A stretch of DNA of 64,000 bases, taken from positions 682,001-746,000 of the forward strand of contig NC_013079.1 of NCBI RefSeq assembly GCF_000142805.1, written 5' to 3'. This document shows positions 45,525 through 54,186 of this stretch, piece after piece (position 1 is the first letter of the stretch; each line of letters opens with the position of its first letter). The notes beneath the pieces are model-generated. The model ran no database searches, was not told the DNA's origin, and saw only the letters and a program-made list of their open reading frames with translations. Source of the DNA: Lachancea thermotolerans CBS 6340. Taxonomy: Eukaryota > Ascomycota > Saccharomycetes > Saccharomycetales > Saccharomycetaceae. Both the position numbers and the translations under genes were made by a program.

Positions 45525-47255
45525 TTATTTCACCTCTGAAGGCTCTCCAATATTCCCGAGATCCGCTTCCGATGTTGCTTCACTGATTTTGGGCTTGACA
45601 TGGTAAACACCTCTGTCGGTTTCCTCATATTCGTACTCCGTAGTTTTCAAATCGTCCCAGCTGCTGTGAGGCATGGACCAGCCACATTTCTGGGTCACAA
45701 GCGCAGCGACATCATCACAAAAGCCAAGGAGCGAAAGGTCAAACTCTGCATGTCTTACAGGGTCTTTGTTGATCAACACCTGAGGGACACTTGCGGGAAT
45801 CATATTAACAATTTCAGACACAGGGGCAACCTTTAGACTAGTACCTATGCAAATCAAAAGGTCACACTTCATAACATCGTCCCTAATGAAGCGGTGGAAC
45901 TTAGACGGTAAGGCTTCGCCAAAAAAAGTGATGTCGGGCTTCAAAACACCGTACGACTTCAAAACGTTATTGAATGATGAATGGTACGATTCTATTTGGC
46001 CATCGTTTTCGTCAGGGGAGTTAGTTGGGAAGTACTCCTTCCTCTTGTGGTAGCAGTACGGACACAACGGCAACTCCATATTCCTGATGTTATCAAATAT
46101 CTTTTCACCCGGAAGCTTCCAATGGCAGGTCACGCAGGATGCAGTAGCGAAAGATCCATGGCATTGCACCATCTTTTCAGCCTGAATACCGGCATATGAT
46201 TCAAGGTTGTCTATGTTTTGTGTGTAATTTCTTAAGAGCTTGCCTTTATCCTGAATCATGCGGATGAAGCTGTGTAGTGGCGAGAAGAGATTTTCGGGGG
46301 GCAGCACCATATGCGCAATATTATAGAAGACAGATGGGTCTTGCATGAAAATTTCATAGTTAAAGACATCTTGCGGGTCGTCAAGTCCGAGGTGTCTAAT
46401 TTTTGAGTAAAACCCCTCCGACGATCTAAAGTCAGGGATACCCAGAGACGTAGAAATTCCTGCTCCAGTCAAAACTAGGACCTTTTTAGCAGTTTTTAAT
46501 TTGTCGCAGAAGTCATCTAAAGTGTGAAAGTTGGCCAGTCGCATTCGAGTACTCAAAACTTTGTTCATAGCCTTCTGCAGATCTTTGATTAGACGAACTG
46601 CATGCTTTTTCTCTAAGGGGTCGTCAAAAGTGTCGCTGTCGTCAGAATCAGGACTTTTCTCGCGAGATTGCCCGCTTTGTGTCGTGGCTAAAGCAGGGCT
46701 TTGAGTGAAGATGTCGTTCTCAACCACATCCTGCACAGCTTCCACAAGCTGTTTATCCTTGATTTGGAAACCCAATAATTTAATGAGGTGATAAATATAA
46801 AGTGAATTCAACTCTTCCGGCAAGTAGGTGTCTAAGAACTTCCCTGAGCCATAATACTTCAAGTACGAACGCGCCGTCAACGAGTCTTCTTTCGAAATAA
46901 ACGGAAACCTATATTTTCCGGTTTCTGGGCTCATAGTTATTGAGATCGGTGGTAGCGGTTCTTTAGGCACAAATTGCTTGTCTGCCCCAGGAGTTTTTGC
47001 ATCATTCGCACCAACTGGACTGGCGTCCTGAGAAAACTTACCATTTAAAATCGGTTCGCTTGGTACATAATCTTCAACAACGTCCTCCAATTCGTCCGCG
47101 GGAGGGGCTTCTTCGAATATTTGATTTTCCTCATCTTGAGGTCTAGGCTTTTTGGACCCTTCTTCATTGGTACTCAGAAACTCGCTGGCATTTGTACCTG
47201 CGTCCATAAGGGGCCTTTTGTTTGGAGCATCATATTGAGGGCTTTCGAGGCTCAT
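45525..47255 (-). CDS. SIR2: NAD-dependent histone deacetylase, ancestral Sir2/Hst1
   Basis: 576 residues from the ATG at 47253-47255. The sirtuin core is complete: VLVLTGAGISTSLGIPDFRS near residue 260, TQNIDNLESYAGI near 345, catalytic HGS near 366, and zinc Cys pairs CVTC and CPYC. Further core segments are GEALP, ICIGTSLKVAPVSEIV and QVLINKDP. The N-terminal Sir2 helical region includes LKYYGSGKFLDTYLPEELNS and SLYIYHLIKLLGF. In S. cerevisiae SIR2 (YDL042C) and HST1 (YOL068C) are WGD duplicates. This locus is flanked by genes from both regions, so it is the unduplicated ancestor type, expected to serve silencing with Sir proteins and promoter repression with Sum1/Rfm1. Confidence 0.95.
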   Translation of the reverse strand: MSLESPQYDAPNKRPLMDAGTNASEFLSTNEEGSKKPRPQDEENQIFEEAPPADELEDVVEDYVPSEPILNGKFSQDASPVGANDAKTPGADKQFVPKEPLPPISITMSPETGKYRFPFISKEDSLTARSYLKYYGSGKFLDTYLPEELNSLYIYHLIKLLGFQIKDKQLVEAVQDVVENDIFTQSPALATTQSGQSREKSPDSDDSDTFDDPLEKKHAVRLIKDLQKAMNKVLSTRMRLANFHTLDDFCDKLKTAKKVLVLTGAGISTSLGIPDFRSSEGFYSKIRHLGLDDPQDVFNYEIFMQDPSVFYNIAHMVLPPENLFSPLHSFIRMIQDKGKLLRNYTQNIDNLESYAGIQAEKMVQCHGSFATASCVTCHWKLPGEKIFDNIRNMELPLCPYCYHKRKEYFPTNSPDENDGQIESYHSSFNNVLKSYGVLKPDITFFGEALPSKFHRFIRDDVMKCDLLICIGTSLKVAPVSEIVNMIPASVPQVLINKDPVRHAEFDLSLLGFCDDVAALVTQKCGWSMPHSSWDDLKTTEYEYEETDRGVYHVKPKISEATSEADLGNIGEPSEVK

Positions 47256-47679
47256 CGAGAGGTTCCAAACCGCTACTAAACTCCTTCCTTTCGAACAAAC
47301 CACCCTTTTAACGCACGACCTTGCATATTAAATCACTGCCTGAAAAATTTCTCTCAAAACTAAACCGGACAATTCGTGAATAGTTACTAAATGATGAAGA
47401 GCCCCAGAGCTTCCGCGACTGCAAGAGATTCAAATCTGGTTGAAGGTGCTGAGCATCACCAAACTAGTGTTATGCGCTTTGTTGTTTTTATGTGCTTTAG
47501 CTTAATTCTGGACCCTGCTGGCTAGGTGCGTCGAGCTTGCAGGATATCAAATTAGGAGGTAAGAATTGATCCTGATATTGACTCTCAACAAGCGGGGTTG
47601 GTAGCATGCATTATAATCGCAGTTGTCAACAATGCAGGGTCAACTTTTTTAAGTCCACGATACCAGAACCGCCGCTTCC
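47256..47679. other. SIR2 promoter and RTG1 3' flank
   Basis: 424 bp without a supported gene. The open frame at 47598-47780 overlaps RTG1 antisense and is not considered real. No clear regulatory motif was identified. Confidence 0.35.
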
Positions 47680-48231
47680 TCACTCCTCGCACCCTTCGTA
47701 GTCAGCGGGGTTGTTTTTCTGATTTCCAGAACCGTAGTACGGTTCAGAGACGCCTGCCAGTGGCCCTACGCCAATTTTAGCCAACGCGACCTCCGCACTT
47801 GTGTTTTCAAGGTTAATGTCGTCGACAGCCACACCGGTCTTCTTGCTTAGCTCTTTCACTCGCAAAATAAGTTCCACTTCTTCTCGGTTGCGCGCGTCAA
47901 CCTGGTTTTGTAGTTTGGAGATGTACTCCACTGCTTGCGTCAAAATCTGGCCCTTGTTTGGTTTACCGTCCTTGGTTCCCGTTCCTTTGTTCTTGGAACT
48001 CATGCCAGCAGAGGACAGGATGCTCCCGCCGGGGGTCATTTGACTGTTTTCGTAGTCTATCGAATCCGACCTGCGGTAATAGTCCTGAAAGTACTCCGGC
48101 GGAATCATTGACAATAACTGCTGAATCTTGTCGTTGATGTTGCCTCTTCTCTTCTTATCATTCTCCATCGTCGTGCCGGCGGTCGACGGCACAGACGAGG
48201 ATACTGAGTTTGACCGTGGTATAGAGCTCAT
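47680..48231 (-). CDS. RTG1: bHLH transcription factor Rtg1
   Basis: 183 residues from the ATG at 48229-48231 (S. cerevisiae Rtg1, 177). Rtg1 pairs with Rtg3 to activate retrograde-response genes such as CIT2 when mitochondria are impaired. The basic region and helix 1 read KKRRGNINDKIQQLLSMIPP, with helix 2 at KGQILTQAVEYISKLQNQVD. A long loop of about 45 residues between them is characteristic of Rtg1. A leucine-type heptad follows in helix 2. Matches YOL067C next to HST1. Confidence 0.94.
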   Translation of the reverse strand: MSSIPRSNSVSSSVPSTAGTTMENDKKRRGNINDKIQQLLSMIPPEYFQDYYRRSDSIDYENSQMTPGGSILSSAGMSSKNKGTGTKDGKPNKGQILTQAVEYISKLQNQVDARNREEVELILRVKELSKKTGVAVDDINLENTSAEVALAKIGVGPLAGVSEPYYGSGNQKNNPADYEGCEE

Positions 48232-48380
48232 TGGCAATATCTAATCAATACTATGGTGTAAAGCTGCTGTTTAGCAGATGTCTTGATATGTACTTGCATT
48301 TATTGAATTCAAGCCAGCTCAACCTTACGTGACCATGGATCACGTGACTACATGAACAGCTTTAACCTATTGAATGGCTT

Positions 48381-50930
48381 CTAGTTGAGTTGATAGTTAA
48401 GTACTGAACTTTGAACGGCGGGCTCTTCTTCTCTCAATTTTTCAATGACTTGTTGCTTTATGTTCTCTGCCGAGATGATTTTCACCGATGATCTGTGGAT
48501 TAATAACAAGGACTCCAAACTTGGACCCTCAAATTCCTGCTGAAAAAAGGACAACCAGTCAAAAGCCTCTTCGTCAAGCTGCTTGAGAGGCAGTTCAGAA
48601 AGAAGCCTTTCTAAGCCTTTGATAGCGATCTTTTTGGTAACTTCGTCGATCTCGTTAGAGAACTTTATTTTGTCCAATAGACACAGGGTCATTGCGCCCA
48701 CAATGCTGTCTTTCTTGCCAAACATATCAGCATATTTGGAAATGGCGCCGACGCATAAGGCAAGTTTGCCACATCTAATGTGATACTCAAAATCAAGGAT
48801 ATAATCTTTTGACGACTCCGTGGCCTCCTCGCTAAACCTACGATAGAACTTGTTATAAAAGTCCTGCATGGGTGCTTTAGTAAAAATATAAGCTTCTCCC
48901 AATGGATCCTCATCTTTTTCATAGGCAGCAACTGTTTTTTTATCTTCCTCGATGCGCTTTTTAATTGCAGCAGCTTCCTTCTTGGTTTTCTTGTTCCCTT
49001 TCTTCGCACCGACTAATTCTCCAATGGCATCATCTTCTGGTGTTGTGCTCGAGGCTTTCATTTCATCATTGAGAATAAAATACATTCTCGCTGCGCCCTT
49101 CATAGCCCTAACAAACATTGGTAGAGTGTACACAGTCTTACCCCACTGAAACATTTCAAGGTAAGCTCTTGGAACACCTTTTCTCATACAATAGGAATGA
49201 AAGTCAAGCTGGTCATCTTCAAATTGCTTGTAAAACTTCGAAATCGCATCCCATCTCTTGAGCGCCAAGCCTCCAAATTTTGTTGTCTCGTAAGTCAAAT
49301 CGCGAATATGGCGAGCATGCGATTCCTGCGATTCTTCGTCTTCTGGAACTTCCATAGATTTTTCATCGTGCAGTAGCCGCTTCTTTTCAAGGTATAGCCT
49401 GAAGTAAGCGTCGGCTTGTTCGGCAATAAACCAGGAAGCCTCCATCAAATGTAAATCCATTACACCATTGGCTGCACCGTCGTTCTTGGTAAAAATTGAG
49501 ACCACTTCCACGGCCTTTTCCACCATATTTGCTCTCAAGTAATATTTCACTGTTTTGGTATTGATGAATCTATCCTGTAAATCCAGCTTCCGGCCTTCAT
49601 TGATGGTCTCCGCCGCTTCCGCGAGTAACCCAGTATGTTTTAGGACTCTCGCTTTTAGGATGTAAAGCTCAACTAACGTTGGCGTATGCGCCAAAGCGAG
49701 TTCAATGTACTCCCTTGCTTTTTGGAAACTTTTCAAGTACAAATAGTGTTGGCACATAAAGTAGCAAGTCCAAACGTAGGGGATAGGAGCTTCCTTAGGG
49801 TTAATACTATCAAAGTATTTTAGAACAATCTCCTCGGCAATTGCTGAGTTACGCATGACATCTTTTTTGTAAAGAGTCTTAATATTGTTGAAAGTAGCAG
49901 GGACGCCACGTTTGAGTTGAGGCAAAATGTAAGACGATAGACTTTCGGCAAAACATGAATTGTCTTCGATGAAAGTAAGAGGGATAAACTTTGGAGGTTC
50001 GGCTCTTGGATAGAAGCTCTCAAGTTTTTTGTAAAGGGCCAACCTGAGCTTCGCATCTCTCTGGATACCTAATGCAATCTCAAGAAGTTTATAATACTTG
50101 AAATTGTCAGGGTTTCTTTTGATCAATGTTCTATAAATTTTGGAGGCATCTCCCTTTTGGTTCAACTTCATGAAAATAGCAGCCCTTCTCTCTAGCCAAC
50201 CGTATTTGTCGAACACATCAGGTTCTATTTCATCCAGGTGTTTTAAAACACCCTTTAGTTTCTCATGGTCTGCGCCCGCAGCCTTGTAGAGCACATCGTT
50301 CTTGTACATCAAGCACTCGTTGTGTTCGTAGGCTTCTGATTCACCTAATTTGCCCTTAGCAAGCTCTTCAAACTTGGTTAAAACATTCGCAGACTCATCC
50401 AACTGACCATTCAACTCGTGAGCGATGGCAAGTGAGGTCCAATTGGCACGGTAACCCATAAATTCCTCCCAGTACAACTTTCTTGCTTTAAGCAAATTTT
50501 TGTAGTCATGCTCTTGAGAGTATAGGGTTGCCAAGTCTCTGTAGATCTGTTTGTTTGTGGAGCCATTGTCCAGCGAGCTTTGAAACCACTTAGCAGCTTC
50601 GGAATAGCGTTTCTCGTTTCTCATATAGATACCCAAAATGTGACATCCAATGGGGGAAGCGCCGGAGCTTTCAATGCGGGCAATCGCTTTTTGAACATAG
50701 TTTGCTGCATCTTCCTTCTGACCAGTGCAGTACAAATTCAGGCCCTTCAGAGCTAGAGAATCTATGTGTTGCGAGTTTTTCTTCAAGATGGCATCCACTA
50801 ATTTCAGGGATTTCTTGTAAGTTTTCGACTCATACAGCTTCAAAGCTTCAATCAAGTTGTTATCTTCCTTAGATCGTCCAACTGCAGATCCATTGGCCTT
50901 CAAAGGTAAAGCACCCTTTCTTCTAGACAT
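48381..50930 (-). CDS. NAT1: N-terminal acetyltransferase NatA auxiliary subunit Nat1
   Basis: An 849-residue TPR superhelical protein (S. cerevisiae Nat1, 854). It anchors catalytic Ard1 and Nat5 to the ribosome and directs acetylation of Ser, Ala, Thr and Gly N-termini. The N-terminal half has repeated TPR helices (for example HIDSLALKGLNLYCTGQKED and CHILGIYMRNEKRYSEAAKW). The Lys-rich linker KKGNKKTKKEAAAIKKRIEE near 630-650 is family-typical. Position between SIR2 and GPR1 matches YDL042C-YDL035C. Confidence 0.96.
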   Translation of the reverse strand: MSRRKGALPLKANGSAVGRSKEDNNLIEALKLYESKTYKKSLKLVDAILKKNSQHIDSLALKGLNLYCTGQKEDAANYVQKAIARIESSGASPIGCHILGIYMRNEKRYSEAAKWFQSSLDNGSTNKQIYRDLATLYSQEHDYKNLLKARKLYWEEFMGYRANWTSLAIAHELNGQLDESANVLTKFEELAKGKLGESEAYEHNECLMYKNDVLYKAAGADHEKLKGVLKHLDEIEPDVFDKYGWLERRAAIFMKLNQKGDASKIYRTLIKRNPDNFKYYKLLEIALGIQRDAKLRLALYKKLESFYPRAEPPKFIPLTFIEDNSCFAESLSSYILPQLKRGVPATFNNIKTLYKKDVMRNSAIAEEIVLKYFDSINPKEAPIPYVWTCYFMCQHYLYLKSFQKAREYIELALAHTPTLVELYILKARVLKHTGLLAEAAETINEGRKLDLQDRFINTKTVKYYLRANMVEKAVEVVSIFTKNDGAANGVMDLHLMEASWFIAEQADAYFRLYLEKKRLLHDEKSMEVPEDEESQESHARHIRDLTYETTKFGGLALKRWDAISKFYKQFEDDQLDFHSYCMRKGVPRAYLEMFQWGKTVYTLPMFVRAMKGAARMYFILNDEMKASSTTPEDDAIGELVGAKKGNKKTKKEAAAIKKRIEEDKKTVAAYEKDEDPLGEAYIFTKAPMQDFYNKFYRRFSEEATESSKDYILDFEYHIRCGKLALCVGAISKYADMFGKKDSIVGAMTLCLLDKIKFSNEIDEVTKKIAIKGLERLLSELPLKQLDEEAFDWLSFFQQEFEGPSLESLLLIHRSSVKIISAENIKQQVIEKLREEEPAVQSSVLNYQLN

Positions 50931-51073
50931 ATTCTTGGCTTTATTCTTCCTGGAGTCAAGATCAAGTGCTAAAATGTTGTAGCTTGTAAAAATTTTACGT
51001 CTATAGAATAAAGCTTCATTACGGACTTGAGGATAAAATTTACTGCTACACTACATGGTTTTATCGTAATGAT

Positions 51074-52906
51074 TTAGATCCCAGAATCTTCTTTGTGGCC
51101 TTTTTTAGCTGCCTTTGTGCAATCTTCTTCGTATCCAGGAATAAGCACGTAGTCAATTTCATGTTGAGATAGTTTTGTCTTACTGGTGTTATTCTTGACA
51201 AAGGTGTCTGGCTCCATCACTCCAACAAAAACTGTCCGTATGCTTTTGCTAGCATCTATGATTCTATCCACGCATGGCTTGTTACCGCTGAGCCTGAAAG
51301 AGCATGGCTCCATCGTCGTATAAAGAACAGACCCTGGCGGAACAGATCTATTCCCTGATTGTTCGAAATATTTTTCCAGGGCACATTGTTCAGCGTGCGT
51401 ATTTCCAGGGAGCTCCCTTGAAAATCCTGTTGAAAGGACCTTGTCGCTATTCGTAAGCACAGCACCGACACTGAATGCAGTAGTTGTTGGTCCGCACTTT
51501 TTTGCCTCGTTGATTGCCATTTCCATATATTTGCGGTGTGGCTCGAGAGCCCATTCAGGGAATTCTGTTTTGTAGCTCCATTTTCGTGTCCCGTTGTCAT
51601 TAAACTCTGTGGACTCATAGCAGTAAGCATGGAGCCATAAATCGAGATCGTTGGGCCCTGGGTCAGTATATAGATCTGTTTCGCAGTCTGGACATTTTTC
51701 GCCGGTCAACAACTCGCCCATAGAATCAGGAAAAAACCAGCTTTCTGCACAGACAGTTTTTCCAACGTTTGAGAGCTTCTCAATAACTTCAGAAAAGTCA
51801 GTCCTTTGACCTTTTCCTAAAGATGGTCCCCATATTTGTGGGTTGGAATAAAGGGGATCATTTGCAATGGGGTGTCCTAGGTACTGTAAGTGTACTCTGA
51901 TCTGGTGGGTTCTTCCTGTATGAGGCTGGCATTTCACTAAGCTGGTCTCACCATCAAAACTTACCCTTGTGAATACCGTTTTTGCTTCTTTGGCCCCTTC
52001 CTCTTCGGAATTGCAAACGCCATTCAAAGCTAGGCGTGGCTCTACACATTTCAAAGGCTTTTCAACTGAAATTCTTTCTGCTGGAAATTCGCCCACGACT
52101 CTTGCGATATATTCCTTTTTGACTTCCCTAGCTTTGAGTTGATTGGCCATATGGTCTGCGCCACGGGGTGTTTTGGCTAAGAACATCAGTCCGCTTGTCA
52201 ACCTGTCTAATCTGTTGCAGGGATGAACCGAACCATTGATTTGTTTTTGCAATATTTTGGTAATTGTATTGAATCTATACCTTCCGGTGGGATGAACTGG
52301 TATGCCGCTTGGTTTGTCGATAACAAAGAGATCTTGATCCTCGAAAACTATTTTGATAGGTCTTGAAGTTACTGGAGGCTCGTGCCTGTGAATTTTATGC
52401 GATATAAGGTCTCCATTGCGTACTATCGATTCGAGATTAGCCGGGTTCTCATTTAAAAAGACGGCACCCCTTGCGATTGTCTTCCTGTAGTAAGATTCCT
52501 CTCGGTCTCTAAATTCATTGACAAAGATGTCTATTAGAGGCCTATCTCTCCACCGCAACTTACAGAACGTTTTGTAAGTAAAATCGTAAGGAACAATTTT
52601 TCTTAACGGGCCTTCAACTTGGACTTCGTATTCAGGGTCAACCTGCTTGTTTCTCAAATGATTGGATTCCTGTATTTTTAGCTTAAATCCTTTGCTATCC
52701 CGCAGCTCTCCGGGCCCTCCATTCTTCTTTTTCTTGACACAGAGGTGCTCAGTGGCAGATGGGGAATGGTCGCTCGATCCTGTTGTCTTGGGCGGTGTCA
52801 CAGGTCTTTTCTTGGACTCGGTAAGGTTAGAGTCTTTCGGCAGCTCGCACATGAACCTGTAAGTGGACTTTGTTAAAGCAGAGTTCCTCTGGGCTATCCA
52901 GCGCAT
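51074..52906 (-). CDS. RIB2: Bifunctional DRAP deaminase and tRNA pseudouridine synthase Rib2/Pus8
   Basis: A 610-residue bifunctional protein (S. cerevisiae Rib2, 591). The N-terminal RluA-type pseudouridine synthase domain has [18 protein letters not shown] with the catalytic Asp near residue 230. It modifies position 32 of tRNAs. The C-terminal deaminase acts in riboflavin synthesis, with zinc ligands in [12 protein letters not shown] and [14 protein letters not shown]. The first 18 residues, [18 protein letters not shown], are basic, lack acidic residues and look like a mitochondrial presequence, and a second in-frame ATG follows at codon 19. In S. cerevisiae RIB2 (YOL066C) and the mitochondrial PUS9 (YDL036C) are WGD duplicates, so this single gene may supply both compartments. 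Confidence 0.94.
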   Translation of the reverse strand: MRWIAQRNSALTKSTYRFMCELPKDSNLTESKKRPVTPPKTTGSSDHSPSATEHLCVKKKKNGGPGELRDSKGFKLKIQESNHLRNKQVDPEYEVQVEGPLRKIVPYDFTYKTFCKLRWRDRPLIDIFVNEFRDREESYYRKTIARGAVFLNENPANLESIVRNGDLISHKIHRHEPPVTSRPIKIVFEDQDLFVIDKPSGIPVHPTGRYRFNTITKILQKQINGSVHPCNRLDRLTSGLMFLAKTPRGADHMANQLKAREVKKEYIARVVGEFPAERISVEKPLKCVEPRLALNGVCNSEEEGAKEAKTVFTRVSFDGETSLVKCQPHTGRTHQIRVHLQYLGHPIANDPLYSNPQIWGPSLGKGQRTDFSEVIEKLSNVGKTVCAESWFFPDSMGELLTGEKCPDCETDLYTDPGPNDLDLWLHAYCYESTEFNDNGTRKWSYKTEFPEWALEPHRKYMEMAINEAKKCGPTTTAFSVGAVLTNSDKVLSTGFSRELPGNTHAEQCALEKYFEQSGNRSVPPGSVLYTTMEPCSFRLSGNKPCVDRIIDASKSIRTVFVGVMEPDTFVKNNTSKTKLSQHEIDYVLIPGYEEDCTKAAKKGHKEDSGI

Positions 52907-52973
52907 AGAACTTGGTTCTTCATGCTCATCATGAATAATCTGCGGGAAGCACTGTCGAAAAACTAACCATATA

Positions 52974-54092
52974 TCACGTGAATAAATGGAACATCACCAA
53001 TAATCCGAGCACCAAACTCACAGCCAACAGCCAGTGTCCATGAAAGACATAAGCCCATCCTCCATAGCCGATGAGAAAATCTGCGACATCACCCATAAGT
53101 TTGTAGCTCCGGCTTTGACTAGATAGAGCCTTAGACCGTGTTGGAGAACGAGGAGACAGGTGCGGAACTTCAAGTTGTAAAACTACTGGCAAGTGATCGG
53201 TGAACTGTAGCACGGCTTCCCTCTTGCAAGCGGCGTAGCTTAGTATTTTGACCGGTGAACCATAATTTTGAAAAAGAATTCTATCACACCAGGAAGGAAT
53301 TCTTCGAAGATTATACTCTGGGTCGGGAACTGATAGTTTGAACTTGTAAGTGGGCGCAAATGTAATGGGGGCTTCTTCGAAATTTTGAAAGACTCTTTCC
53401 GCTTTCCTGCTAAGACTCAGTTCATCATGAACACCAACCGCTGCCTGCAAAAGCTCCAAGTTGTTAAAGTCCGCAGGTGTACTGGCCCACTTCCGGGACC
53501 GGAAGTTAAAATCGCCGCAAAATAGAACATGATTTCCTTCAAAACATCCCAGTTCCTGTTGTAGAGTTCCAACTATGTTATTGTAGTCCCCTTCTCTTCT
53601 CTGCCTTTGGAGTTCGCCTTCATTCGCAGCGAAGTGAGCAGCAATAAATATAAAAGAGTCAGTAGCAGATGATGACGGGCGTGACAAGTTGAACTTGATG
53701 GCAGTAGCACCTTTGAGACTTGAACAAAGAGCCCCGCACCTCGCAGATGCCTTCAAAATGCTAGTGACTTCATAAGTGGTGTCAGCAAACAGCAAAAGGC
53801 CTATAGCCCCGACGCTATTTAAGCCAACAAGTCTGAAACTACGGCGTGGATTGAGACTATTAATGAGATTCAAAACGCGGCTGGACAGGCTTTGGAGTTG
53901 TGCATGGACTTCGTCGGGAAAAGACCCCTGCCACAGAGGTACTAGCTCTTGAAATCCTAAGGCATATATATCATGAACGTGGTCTTTTGGGATGATATGG
54001 GACAAAATTGAGTCAATCTCAGACGTTTGCTCAAAATGAAGGCACTTCCCACAATTGAAGGTCGAAACAAAAAGCTTGTATTTTGTTTCCAT
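52974..54092 (-). CDS. INP54: Phosphatidylinositol-4,5-bisphosphate 5-phosphatase Inp54
   Basis: A 372-residue tail-anchored lipid phosphatase (S. cerevisiae Inp54, 384) of the ER membrane. Family motifs are visible in order: [11 protein letters not shown] near residue 45, [17 protein letters not shown] near 90, [10 protein letters not shown] near 150, [13 protein letters not shown] near 195, PTYKFK near 245, [11 protein letters not shown] near 262 and [11 protein letters not shown] near 293. The last 25 residues ([20 protein letters not shown]) form the membrane anchor. Matches YOL065C. Confidence 0.94.
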   Translation of the reverse strand: METKYKLFVSTFNCGKCLHFEQTSEIDSILSHIIPKDHVHDIYALGFQELVPLWQGSFPDEVHAQLQSLSSRVLNLINSLNPRRSFRLVGLNSVGAIGLLLFADTTYEVTSILKASARCGALCSSLKGATAIKFNLSRPSSSATDSFIFIAAHFAANEGELQRQRREGDYNNIVGTLQQELGCFEGNHVLFCGDFNFRSRKWASTPADFNNLELLQAAVGVHDELSLSRKAERVFQNFEEAPITFAPTYKFKLSVPDPEYNLRRIPSWCDRILFQNYGSPVKILSYAACKREAVLQFTDHLPVVLQLEVPHLSPRSPTRSKALSSQSRSYKLMGDVADFLIGYGGWAYVFHGHWLLAVSLVLGLLVMFHLFT

Positions 54093-54186
54093 TTTGTTTG
54101 CGTTATGTTTGTTGCTCGTGTCGATGTGATTATCGTGTAATCAAAAACTGTATTATTCTCATTAAAACTACAAAAAAAATGCTAAT

